Under the pieces are notes generated by a model, which worked only from the letters and a program-made list of their open reading frames with translations, was not told the DNA's origin and did no database searches. Of a DNA stretch of 28,685 bases, positions 22,817 to 28,685 are shown piece by piece. Both the position numbers and the translations under genes were made by a program. Numbering within the stretch: the first letter of the stretch is position 1; the number at the start of each line of letters is the position of its first letter. Source of the stretch: a virus; IMG/VR virus record IMGVR_UViG_3300027974_000128, positions 1 to 28,685 of that record. One strand, 5' to 3'.

Positions 22817-23759
22817 GCTGGCACGGGTGATTTAGAAGAATGTTTAATTGGAATACGGTAAAAAAGAAAATAAATGCGAAGCGAGGGGAAAATAGAATTG
22901 TTTAATGAGGACTGTATGCTAACTATGAAACGGATAGCATCAGGGACGGTTGATTTGATATTGACTGACCCGCCATATAACACAACGCAATGTGAATGGG
23001 AATATGATATTGATTTAACGGCTTTATGGGCTGAATGGCAAAGGATATTGAAGCCCAATGGAGTAATATGTGTTTTTGCAGATGAACCATTTACAAGCCG
23101 TTTAATCGTTTCAAAATTGGATTGGTTTAAAATTAGGATTACTTGGGATAAAATGACTGGCTCAAACTTTTTGAATGCTAAAAAAATGCCGTTAAAACAA
23201 ACTGAAGATGTAGTAATTTTTTCAGGCGTTAAAAATGGGCAATACACTTACAACCCGATTTTAACTGATAAACCTAAACACAATATAAGACCCGTTGGAA
23301 ATAGAAAGCCAAGTGTAAATAATACTACATACGGACAACACAGCGGACAATATTCAGCGGATTACGACCCAACAAAGAACTATCCGACAAACTTACTTTC
23401 AATAATGGCAAAGCAAGATGAATGTAATAGCGTGAACCGATGGCATCCAACTCAAAAACCTACAGAGATTATGCAATGGCTTGTAAAGACATTTAGCAAC
23501 CAACACGAAATTGTTTTTGATGGATATAGTGGAAGCGGAGTAACTGCCATTGCTTGTGAAATTGAAAATAGAAACTTTATAGGAAGTGAATTGAATGAGG
23601 AATATTACAAAAAAGCATTACAACGAATTAAAGATGAAACAGCACAACTTAAAATATTTTAATGGTTTTGAAAAAACCAACAGAAGCGTGGGGCATTTAT
23701 TTTCTTTTTTACTTCCACAAAAGTTCAATTGGAACACGGATGTAGTGCTTGCGTATAAC
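22810..23759. mobile_element. Inverted-repeat-flanked methyltransferase unit (about 950 bp)
   Basis: The methyltransferase gene is bounded by matching inverted ends. GTTATACGC (22810-22818) is repeated inverted as GCGTATAAC (23751-23759). After 39 and 38 bases respectively, a perfect 20-base inverted repeat follows: 22858-22877 and its complement at 23693-23712. The left 20-base copy includes the ATG of the gene. The two ends thus form about 67-68 base terminal repeats with divergent middles. No transposase is inside and no target duplication is obvious. The unit may be a mobilised gene cassette or a non-autonomous element. Confidence 0.55.
22874..23662 (+). CDS. DNA (adenine- or cytosine-N4) methyltransferase
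   Basis: A 262-residue N4/N6 DNA methyltransferase of the PF01555 type. The catalytic motif TDPPYN lies at residues 31-36, followed by the target-recognition middle (TWDKMTGSNFLNAKKMPLKQTEDVVIF) and 'HPTQKPTEIMQWLVKTFSN' and then the SAM-binding 'EIVFDGYSGSGVTAIACE' near the C-terminus. Catalytic motif before the SAM motif is the beta arrangement. Free-standing phage methyltransferases protect viral DNA from host restriction or alter gene control. No restriction gene is next to it. It sits between inverted repeats, with its ATG inside the left repeat, and after an attC-like hairpin, so it appears to have been inserted as a unit. The target sequence cannot be deduced. Confidence 0.85.
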   Translation: MRSEGKIELFNEDCMLTMKRIASGTVDLILTDPPYNTTQCEWEYDIDLTALWAEWQRILKPNGVICVFADEPFTSRLIVSKLDWFKIRITWDKMTGSNFLNAKKMPLKQTEDVVIFSGVKNGQYTYNPILTDKPKHNIRPVGNRKPSVNNTTYGQHSGQYSADYDPTKNYPTNLLSIMAKQDECNSVNRWHPTQKPTEIMQWLVKTFSNQHEIVFDGYSGSGVTAIACEIENRNFIGSELNEEYYKKALQRIKDETAQLKIF

Positions 23760-23857
23760 ATAAAATATGTACGTTTCCTTTGTAATTAATTAATTTAAAG
23801 CTACTTATGATATGTTTCCTGAACGTATCGGTAGTCTTATTCAGTAAACTATAAACT

Positions 23858-24130
23858 ATGACACAAATTTCAGCAATCGCATTATCACTATTAAATGGTG
23901 AAACATTAAGTATTATGGATGGGTACAGAAAGTTTGCCTGTTCTAATTTACCAAGAGAAATATCAAGAGGTATAGAGCAAAAGTTTGGGGTAAGAGTAGA
24001 AAGAACTCCCACTAAATTTATTTCAAGATACGGGCAGTCTGGCTCTTATCATAAATACCACCTACTTAATTCAGATCAAAATAAAGACGGAATAAAAAAA
24101 ATGAAAGAATATATAAAAGAAAATATTTGA
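23858..24130 (+). CDS. Winged-helix/HTH-type protein
   Basis: A 90-residue protein, MTQISAIALSLLNGETLSIMDGYRKFACSNLPREISRGIEQKFGV... followed by 'RVERTPTKFISRYGQSGSYHKYHL'. The pattern of a first helix with 'LLNGExLSIxDGxxxFxxxxLPREISRxIExxFGVxVERTxxxxxSRYGxxxxYxxYxL' is the helix-turn-helix plus beta-hairpin wing found in small proteins of Bacteroidota phages and mobile elements. It likely binds DNA, either as an early regulator or in replication. The 98 bases between the right end of the methyltransferase unit and this gene hold no gene that I can see. Confidence 0.65.
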   Translation: MTQISAIALSLLNGETLSIMDGYRKFACSNLPREISRGIEQKFGVRVERTPTKFISRYGQSGSYHKYHLLNSDQNKDGIKKMKEYIKENI

Positions 24131-24157
24131 TTGTATTGTTTTTTCCCTTTATCTTTG
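24127..24157 (+). promoter_or_regulatory. Bacteroidota-type promoter for the replication genes
   Basis: TTG (24127-24129, overlapping the end of the winged-helix gene) and TATCTTTG (24150-24157) with 20 bases between them match TTG-N19-21-TAnnTTTG. Transcription should begin at about 24162, exactly where the structured leader starts. Confidence 0.7.
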
Positions 24158-24161
24158 ATTT

Positions 24162-24284
24162 GCGAAAACCTAAAAATGAAATTATACAAATACATAACAT
24201 TTTTTATACACAGCTAATCCGCTGCGGTTAATCTTTCTTACGCCTTCTTGCGTACGGGGTTTTCGCAGCCGCAGCGGATAGGCT
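24162..24284 (+). promoter_or_regulatory. Structured leader RNA with terminator-like stem (attenuator candidate)
   Basis: In an AT-rich genome this 123-base leader is locally GC-rich and strongly paired. ATCCGCTGCGG (24217-24227) pairs perfectly with CCGCAGCGGAT (24269-24279), extended by AGC (24212-24214) with GCT (24282-24284). TACGC (24239-24243) pairs with GCGTA (24250-24254) inside. GCGAAAACC (24162-24170), at the predicted transcript start, pairs perfectly with GGTTTTCGC (24258-24266), which lies in the loop of the large stem, so both together would be a pseudoknot. TTATTTTTATTATT follows, U-rich as in a terminator. A 13-codon leader peptide ends at the base where the large stem begins. 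This is the layout of a translation-coupled attenuator. Confidence 0.6.
24176..24217 (+). CDS. Putative leader peptide (13 residues)
   Basis: ATG at 24176 opens MKLYKYITFFIHS and a TAA stop (24215-24217). The stop's last base is the first base of the main stem (24217). The peptide has two Tyr and two adjacent Phe codons, and a ribosome paused or ending here would cover the left arm of the stem and prevent it from forming. This is the arrangement of amino-acid or antibiotic-responsive leader peptides. The coding status is an inference from position, not from conservation. Confidence 0.45.
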   Translation: MKLYKYITFFIHS

Positions 24285-24297
24285 TATTTTTATTATT

Positions 24298-24825
24298 ATG
24301 GCTAAACGACTTACCGATTCGGAAAAATGGAATGACGATTGGTTTATATCATTAGATAATGATTACCGAATCATTTGGATATGGTTACTTGATAATTGCA
24401 GCCATGCTGGTATCTGTAAAAGGAGCATGAAATTGTTAAATATGATGTGTAATACCAATATTACGGAGGAAGAATTATTAAAGCAAATGGAAGAAAGGGT
24501 TGTTTTAGTAGATAATAACTGGTTCATTCCCAAGTTTTTAAAATTTCAATACGCAAATTTGCATAGCGATAGACCTGTAATTGTTTCGGTAGTAAAAGAG
24601 TTAGTTAAATTAGGTTATGATAAATTAATTCCTGAATCATTTGGTAATGATTACTTAATGATTAAGGATAAAAGTAAGGATAAGGATATTAGTATTGTTA
24701 AACATAAAAAAAACGAAAATGGAAAATTTAGCGGAAACTTTAAATCACAGGGGGAAGAATTTTTCTTTGGCAGAATTGAAAAAGGATTTGAAAAATTTAG
24801 GGAAAGTAGAGTGTCTGGTGATTGA
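24298..24825 (+). CDS. Phage replication protein, DnaD/replisome-organiser-like
   Basis: A 175-residue protein. The N-terminal 110 residues (MAKRLTDSEKWNDDWFISLDNDYRIIWIWLLDNCSHAGICKRSM... WFIPKFLKFQYANLHSDRPVIVSVVKELVKLGY) are the winged-helix start seen in phage replisome-organiser proteins of the O/DnaD type: 'DxxWFxxLxxxYRxxWxWLLDxCxHAGI' and 'FIPKFLKFQYxxL'. The rest is a lysine-rich linker and tail. Such proteins bind the origin and load the helicase. It lies one gene before the primase-helicase, which suits that job. A strong promoter and structured leader precede it. Its last 107 bases overlap the next gene in another frame, so its C-terminus is shared coding DNA. Confidence 0.75.
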   Translation: MAKRLTDSEKWNDDWFISLDNDYRIIWIWLLDNCSHAGICKRSMKLLNMMCNTNITEEELLKQMEERVVLVDNNWFIPKFLKFQYANLHSDRPVIVSVVKELVKLGYDKLIPESFGNDYLMIKDKSKDKDISIVKHKKNENGKFSGNFKSQGEEFFFGRIEKGFEKFRESRVSGD

Positions 24826-25213
24826 TGCAAGATTAGAAGGAAAAACATTTTCCCAAATGTCGGAGGAAGAATTAGTAGTAGCAGTAGATCAAATAATTTT
24901 AAGGAGTAGTGCAGAAATTGGGTGCGACCTTCCTTTTACAGAAATGTTTTCAAATGTACTTTCAGAACAAATAATATTATTTATTAATAATTGCGGGTAC
25001 GAAAATTATACTTTAAGGGAAGTGTTATTATCTTTTCAGATTAACCTAATACACCCATTACCAAAATATTTAGCAGTAGAATTACATGAAGTTATTTTTT
25101 CAGGTCGTTGTGTAAACGTAAGTTTTATATCCAAGACTTTGAGTAATTATAAGGAGATAAGGCATCAACTTGACAGGAAATTACAAAACTTTATAGACGG
25201 CTATCAGCAATAA
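24719..25213 (+). CDS. Unknown helical protein, overlapping the replication gene
   Basis: About 164 residues from the ATG at 24719 (a TTG eight codons earlier is the other option). MENLAETLNHRGKNFSLAELKKDLKNLG..., then long helices (SFQINLIHPLPKYLAVELHEVIFSGRCVNVSFISKTLSNYKEIRHQLDRKLQNF). The frame is displaced from the upstream gene and overlaps it by 107 bases, unusually long for this genome. Its 3' end leaves 22 bases before the primase-helicase. A helical protein between a DnaD-like initiator and a helicase could be a helicase loader or a C-terminal partner of the initiator, but no AAA+ motif is present. Function unknown. Confidence 0.65.
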   Translation: MENLAETLNHRGKNFSLAELKKDLKNLGKVECLVIDARLEGKTFSQMSEEELVVAVDQIILRSSAEIGCDLPFTEMFSNVLSEQIILFINNCGYENYTLREVLLSFQINLIHPLPKYLAVELHEVIFSGRCVNVSFISKTLSNYKEIRHQLDRKLQNFIDGYQQ

Positions 25214-25235
25214 TGTACCATTAAAACATTAAAAG

Positions 25236-27302
25236 ATGAATTGTGAAAATTTATTAGAATTTGATGGCCTACAATTTATGCCAGTAAAAAACAATAAGCA
25301 ACCTATTGTAAAAGGGTGGCAAACGTATAATGGCAAACACAATTTAAGTAATTGCGATGCAGTAGGGATTGTATGTGGTTCATTAAGTGGAGGGTTAGAG
25401 GTTATTGACGTAGATAGCAAATATGATTTAGTTGGTAATTTGTTTGAAAACTATAAAAGATTAATTCATTCTACTAACCCAGATTTATTAGCTAAACTTG
25501 TTGTACAGAAAACAAAGGGTGGTGGGTATCATTTAATTTACCGATGTAGTCAAATTTCGGGAAACCTAAAATTAGCAAACAGGCAAACTACCGAAGAAGA
25601 AAAACAAGATACTTACAACAAAACATATCAAGCTGAAATACTAAATGGCGATGACGCTGCCGCAGTAACAAGGGCTAAGAAAGCGTCTGTAAACGACAAG
25701 GTAAGGGTATTGTTAGAAACAAGGGGGCAGGGAGGATTTATAATGTGCTACCCGTCTAAGGGGTATGAAATAATACATGGTGATTATTATTCTATAAGTG
25801 AAATTAGTCCTGATGAAAGAGAAACATTACATAGTATAGCAAGGCAGTTTAATACGGTTGTAGATGAAGTAGTAATACCAAAAACTGCACAAATTAAAAC
25901 TAAAGGGGTATCATCATTTGAAGATTATAATAATCGTGGGGATGTGGTTCAATTACTTCAAAACAACGGATGGAAAGTAGTATCTCAAAAAGGAAGAAAA
26001 ACTATATTCATAAGACCCGGCCAAACTACTGCGCAAACTTCGGGTAATTACGATCACGATAGAAAATGGTTTAGTGTGTTTACTACAAGCACCGAATTTG
26101 AACCAGAAAAAGCATATTTACCTTACGCTGTTTTTGCAATTTTAGAATGTAATAAAGATTTTTCAGTAGCAAGTAAAAAATTATACGAATTAGGATTTGG
26201 CGAAAGGGAAGAATCGGCTATAAAAGAAAAAGCACAAAGTACAAGACAAATATCTTCAAGAGTAAATTCTGATGATGAAGATTATTCATTTTTAGCAAAA
26301 CCCGAAGATTACGATGACTACCTACAATCTGTAAGGGATGGAACATTGGTACAAGGATTAACAACAGGCATACCTTCTCTTGATAATTATTTTGTATTTA
26401 AAGAGGGTAATATGGTTATGACTAATGGTCATGATAACGCAGGTAAGAGTGTAGTGGTGTGGTACTTAGCTTTACTTTCTGCAATGTATCATAATTGGAA
26501 TTGGATAATTTTTGCAAGTGAAAATACGATTGGAGGCTTTATGCGAAAGATGATTCAGTTCTATGTAGGTAAGCCATTAAACGGAAAGTTTGCAATGAGT
26601 GATAGTGAATACCATACTGCAAAAAAGTTTATTGAGAGCCACTTTTCATCAATAAAGGCAGAGGAAGATATGTATAACTATAAAGATATTATCAATATGG
26701 TTAAAAAGGCATCTAAGGTAAAAAAGTATCATTCTGTAATGATAGACCCCTACAATGGTTTAAAGATTGATTTAAGCGGTTTTAGTAAGTTAAGTACACA
26801 TGAGTACCATTATGAAGCATTAAGCGATTTAAAGCTATACGGAAAGAAGAATAACATAGGTATTTGGGTAAACCACCATGCGGTAACGGCTGCATTAAGG
26901 CAAAAGGATGGAGAAAAAAAATATCCAGTAGCACCACAAAAAGCAGATACAGAGGGTGGAGGTAAGGTAGGTAATAAAACAGATGACTTTCTAACTATTC
27001 ACAGGGTTACGCAGCACCCTACCGAATGGATGGTTACAGAATTACACGTTAGAAAAATAAAAGATACAGATACAGGAGGCAGGGTTACTCCAATAGATTC
27101 ACCTGTAAAGTTAGAAATGTATAAAAATGGGTGTGCTTTTTTAGAAAGATTAGAAATGGGTGGAAATCCGATTGACCCAATTCATTCGTGGCACATGAGT
27201 AAAGAATTAAAACAGACTGAATTACCGGCAATAAAGGAAGAACCAAGCGTAACTAATTGGATGCCTATGGCTGATGCTAATGGCGAAGCAATAAACTTTT
27301 AA
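25236..27302 (+). CDS. Primase-polymerase / DnaB-type helicase fusion
   Basis: A 688-residue bifunctional replication protein. Residues 1-200 form a bifunctional primase-polymerase (Prim-Pol) domain: 'VGIVCGSLSGGLEVIDVDSKYD' with the metal ligands Asp58 and Asp60, 'QKTKGGGYHLIYR' with the catalytic His99, and 'LLETRGQGGFIMCYPS'. A linker region of about residues 220-350 resembles a primase C-terminal extension. Residues about 385-640 are a RecA-like helicase: Walker A 'GHDNAGKS' at 398-405, Walker B 'HSVMIDPYNG' with Asp504, and 'IGIWVNHHAV' near 545. Such proteins make primers and unwind DNA at the phage fork, as T7 gp4 does with a different primase fold. It lies downstream of the DnaD-like initiator, on the same strand. 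Confidence 0.9.
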   Translation: MNCENLLEFDGLQFMPVKNNKQPIVKGWQTYNGKHNLSNCDAVGIVCGSLSGGLEVIDVDSKYDLVGNLFENYKRLIHSTNPDLLAKLVVQKTKGGGYHLIYRCSQISGNLKLANRQTTEEEKQDTYNKTYQAEILNGDDAAAVTRAKKASVNDKVRVLLETRGQGGFIMCYPSKGYEIIHGDYYSISEISPDERETLHSIARQFNTVVDEVVIPKTAQIKTKGVSSFEDYNNRGDVVQLLQNNGWKVVSQKGRKTIFIRPGQTTAQTSGNYDHDRKWFSVFTTSTEFEPEKAYLPYAVFAILECNKDFSVASKKLYELGFGEREESAIKEKAQSTRQISSRVNSDDEDYSFLAKPEDYDDYLQSVRDGTLVQGLTTGIPSLDNYFVFKEGNMVMTNGHDNAGKSVVVWYLALLSAMYHNWNWIIFASENTIGGFMRKMIQFYVGKPLNGKFAMSDSEYHTAKKFIESHFSSIKAEEDMYNYKDIINMVKKASKVKKYHSVMIDPYNGLKIDLSGFSKLSTHEYHYEALSDLKLYGKKNNIGIWVNHHAVTAALRQKDGEKKYPVAPQKADTEGGGKVGNKTDDFLTIHRVTQHPTEWMVTELHVRKIKDTDTGGRVTPIDSPVKLEMYKNGCAFLERLEMGGNPIDPIHSWHMSKELKQTELPAIKEEPSVTNWMPMADANGEAINF

Positions 27303-27305
27303 CTT

Positions 27306-27509
27306 ATGGAATGGTTAGCTATAAAACACTATGAGTATGATTTAATCTTTGTTCAAAGTAGAGAAGGTAGGGATATAGTTTTAAATTATTATGTAGAAAA
27401 TGGGATAACTATAAATACAGTAGTTTTAAGAGTTTTTAATAGCGAAGAAGAAGCAACAAAATACTGCAACAATATTAACCAAATAACAAACCTAATCAAG
27501 AATTTATGA
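27306..27509 (+). CDS. Unknown small protein
   Basis: A 67-residue protein (MEWLAIKHYEYDLIFVQSREGRDIVLNYYVEN...) three bases after the primase-helicase and overlapping the next gene by 4 bases, so it is part of the same operon. It alternates short strands and a C-terminal helix (NSEEEATKYCNNINQITNLIKNL). No family recognised; the ending 'EEEATKYCNxIN' is common in small unnamed phage proteins. Confidence 0.65.
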   Translation: MEWLAIKHYEYDLIFVQSREGRDIVLNYYVENGITINTVVLRVFNSEEEATKYCNNINQITNLIKNL

Positions 27510-27862
27510 GTAATCACAAAAACATTACAGAACAAGAAAGCATCCATTGTTTAAACGCATTATTAGTAGGATGTGAGTTTTTAGAACTATTGGATAAGGT
27601 AAAAGAGTTTACTATTTTTAGGCATGGACTGAAACAAAAAGTAAACAATTTATTACCTGAATTAGAAAAACATTGCGACCAATTAGAACTAATTACAGGC
27701 ACAGACGATACTATTATGTTTACCTTAATGGATAGAAAAGAACTTATGAAAAGTATTAGTTGTTTAAGACCTGAATACAAACTAGGTTTGGCTGAACTAC
27801 TAAATCAATTTAATAATGCTCCAGAACTTGTATTGCACAGAAACGGAGTTAAAATAGCATAA
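27506..27862 (+). CDS. Unknown helical protein
   Basis: A 118-residue, mostly helical, acidic protein (MSNHKNITEQESIHCLNALLVGCEFLELLDKVKEFTIFRHGLKQKVNNLLPELEKHCDQLELITGTDDTIMFTLMDRKELMKSI). It overlaps the previous gene by 4 bases, in an early operon. No motif was recognised. The overlapping minus-strand frame (27514-27780) is a shadow. Confidence 0.65.
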   Translation: MSNHKNITEQESIHCLNALLVGCEFLELLDKVKEFTIFRHGLKQKVNNLLPELEKHCDQLELITGTDDTIMFTLMDRKELMKSISCLRPEYKLGLAELLNQFNNAPELVLHRNGVKIA

Positions 27863-27865
27863 ATT

Positions 27866-28054
27866 ATGGAAAAGTTATTCCCTGATGATGGAAAGGTATT
27901 AGTAGATACATGGTACAAAGAAAAAATGGAAAATTTAAGATATAAATGGAATCCACCAATTCTATTAAAAAAAATATGGGAAGAAATGGATAAAAGTATT
28001 GTTAACCCTAAAGGCGAAATAAAAGATAAAAACAATGGAAACACTAACAGATAA
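27866..28054 (+). CDS. Unknown small charged protein
   Basis: A 62-residue, Lys/Glu/Trp-rich protein (MEKLFPDDGKVLVDTWYKEKMENLRYKWNPPILLKKIWEEMDKSIVNPKGEIKDKNNGNTNR). It starts three bases after the preceding stop and its last 20 bases overlap the next gene. No family recognised. Codon use is AT-rich like its neighbours. Confidence 0.55.
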   Translation: MEKLFPDDGKVLVDTWYKEKMENLRYKWNPPILLKKIWEEMDKSIVNPKGEIKDKNNGNTNR

Positions 28055-28403
28055 GATAATACTGGATATTAAAAAGAACAGACGTAAGTACCATGTAGTA
28101 CTTCACAATGGAAAAACATACGACTATTGCACTATGGATAAAGAAAGGGAGCAATGTATAAAAGATTTATTTGAATTATTCCATGACCAGCCAACTATGA
28201 CTATATTTGAAAATGGTGAAATAGTATTTGAGATAAAAAAGAAACTTACTGTAATGAAAATATTAAATCGTGAAAATAAGGACATATACGAAACCTTAGA
28301 AGAAGCTATGGAGGCAACAGGTAAAACACGAAATATGGTTATATCCCATATACGAAATCATCCTCGTAGTTGGAGTAAATTAGAAAGAATTATTTGTGAA
28401 TAA
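28035..28403 (+). CDS. Unknown protein with HTH-like C-terminus
   Basis: A 122-residue protein. The first 70 residues (MEKL-like METLTDKIILDIKKNRRKYHVVLHNGKTYDYCTMDKEREQCIKDLFELFHDQP) are not recognised. The last 45 (ILNRENKDIYETLEEAMEATGKTRNMVISHIRNHPRSWSKLERI) read like a NUMOD1/IENR-type helix-turn-helix, 'xVYxSxxEAAxxxGxxxxxIxxxxxx... W', the DNA-binding unit that accompanies homing endonucleases, although no nuclease motif is present here. It could be a relic of such a fusion or an independent DNA-binding protein. Downstream lies a short gap with no recognised promoter. Confidence 0.6.
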   Translation: METLTDKIILDIKKNRRKYHVVLHNGKTYDYCTMDKEREQCIKDLFELFHDQPTMTIFENGEIVFEIKKKLTVMKILNRENKDIYETLEEAMEATGKTRNMVISHIRNHPRSWSKLERIICE

Positions 28404-28442
28404 AAGTTATTACCTTAGCACTATGAAAAAATAAAAAATATT

Positions 28443-28685
28443 ATGACAGTAGCACAAATGCGCCAATTATGCAATAAGAAACCTACCGATATGTCATGGA
28501 ACGATTTTGACAATTTAGAATTAGTAGCACTTACAGATATAGCAATAGAGTTCATAAGTGAATTTAAAGATAAGCATGGAGTAATGAACATAGAGTGTGA
28601 TTGTGGTGAATGTGATGGCAATAAAAAGGTATTTGCACTATTAACAGAAGATGCCTTTGAAGAACTTTACCCACCAGAAGAAATA
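28443..28685 (+). CDS. Unknown protein, C-terminus cut by window edge
   Basis: An open frame from ATG 28443 to the right edge, 81 codons so far: MTVAQMRQLCNKKPTDMSWNDFDNLELVALTDIAIEFISEF... with 'NIECDCGECDGNKKVF' (three Cys in a CxCxxC pattern, possibly metal-binding) and an acidic end. Codon use and orientation match the upstream genes. The protein is partial, with no family recognised. A four-codon MKK* reading just upstream (28422-28433) has no support. Confidence 0.5.
   Translation, partial: MTVAQMRQLCNKKPTDMSWNDFDNLELVALTDIAIEFISEFKDKHGVMNIECDCGECDGNKKVFALLTEDAFEELYPPEEI

Noticed and set aside
22783-23247. A minus-strand 154-residue frame across the methyltransferase start.
   Set aside because: The methyltransferase frame on the plus strand carries clear catalytic motifs; the other is a shadow.
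24162-24284. The paired leader as a self-cleaving ribozyme (HDV-, twister- or hammerhead-like).
   Set aside because: The stem order only loosely recalls HDV, and the conserved core bases for these classes are not visible. A leader peptide and U-rich run fit an attenuator better.
1-28685. Stop-codon reassignment (TAG or TGA read as an amino acid), known in some crAss-like phages.
   Set aside because: All main genes are intact with the standard code and end at expected positions beside the next start.
1-28685. tRNA genes, CRISPR arrays, insertion sequences with transposase, or an integrase.
   Set aside because: I saw no cloverleaf-type sequence, no regularly spaced repeats, and no transposase or integrase motifs in the reading frames.

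Overview
The window looks like part of the genome of a tailed double-stranded DNA phage that infects a member of the Bacteroidota. Three things support this. The sequence is AT-rich and densely coding, with overlapping starts and stops. The structural genes are recognisable by motif and order. Several intergenic regions carry the Bacteroidota-type promoter (TTG, about 20 bases, TAnnTTTG), at 11258-11287, 22106-22136 and 24127-24157. No integrase, tRNA, rRNA or CRISPR array was seen. The short connector proteins and the large stabilization-type tail protein suggest a short-tailed (podovirus-like) virion. The gene order TerL, portal, major capsid protein, ring-type connectors, stabilization protein resembles that of crAss-like phages, but that assignment is an inference from layout and remembered family features, not from a search.

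Minus strand, 21136 down to 1: this is one long block of genes. Positions 1-11201 hold virion genes, read right to left: portal, a beta-rich small protein, a helical small protein, an acidic scaffold-like protein, the major capsid protein followed by a hairpin terminator, an unknown protein, two connector-type proteins, a HAD-type phosphatase, a GroES-like co-chaperonin, a third connector or ring protein, a small protein, and the start of a large tail protein that runs off the left edge. TerL (11466-13529) lies upstream of the portal. It is separated from it by a terminator and by a tiny plus-strand gene of ribbon-helix-helix type with its own promoter. An HNH homing endonuclease sits immediately upstream of TerL. 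Positions 14380-21136 form a sugar and glycosylation cassette: a PfkB kinase and a nucleotidyltransferase resembling the two halves of HldE (the ADP-heptose pathway), a cupin, two GT9 (heptosyltransferase-like) proteins, one of them fused to DUF5672, a third glycosyltransferase, and two SAM methyltransferases. Together they could build and attach an activated heptose-like sugar.

Plus strand, 21200-28685: a small, apparently well-expressed 82-residue protein gene is followed by a strong bidirectional terminator shared with a minus-strand NinG-like recombination gene. The early/replication side then starts: small regulatory-type proteins, a zinc-ribbon peptide, a DNA methyltransferase flanked by inverted repeats and preceded by an integron attC-like hairpin, a winged-helix-type protein, and a structured leader RNA with a short leader peptide. 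The leader precedes a DnaD/O-type replication protein, an overlapping unknown gene, a primase-polymerase/helicase fusion, and five small unknown genes, the last cut by the right edge.

The features most worth a second look are the heptose-type cassette, the inverted-repeat methyltransferase unit with its attC-like neighbour, the leader-peptide/pseudoknot element at 24162-24284, and the opposite-strand regulator between TerL and the portal.
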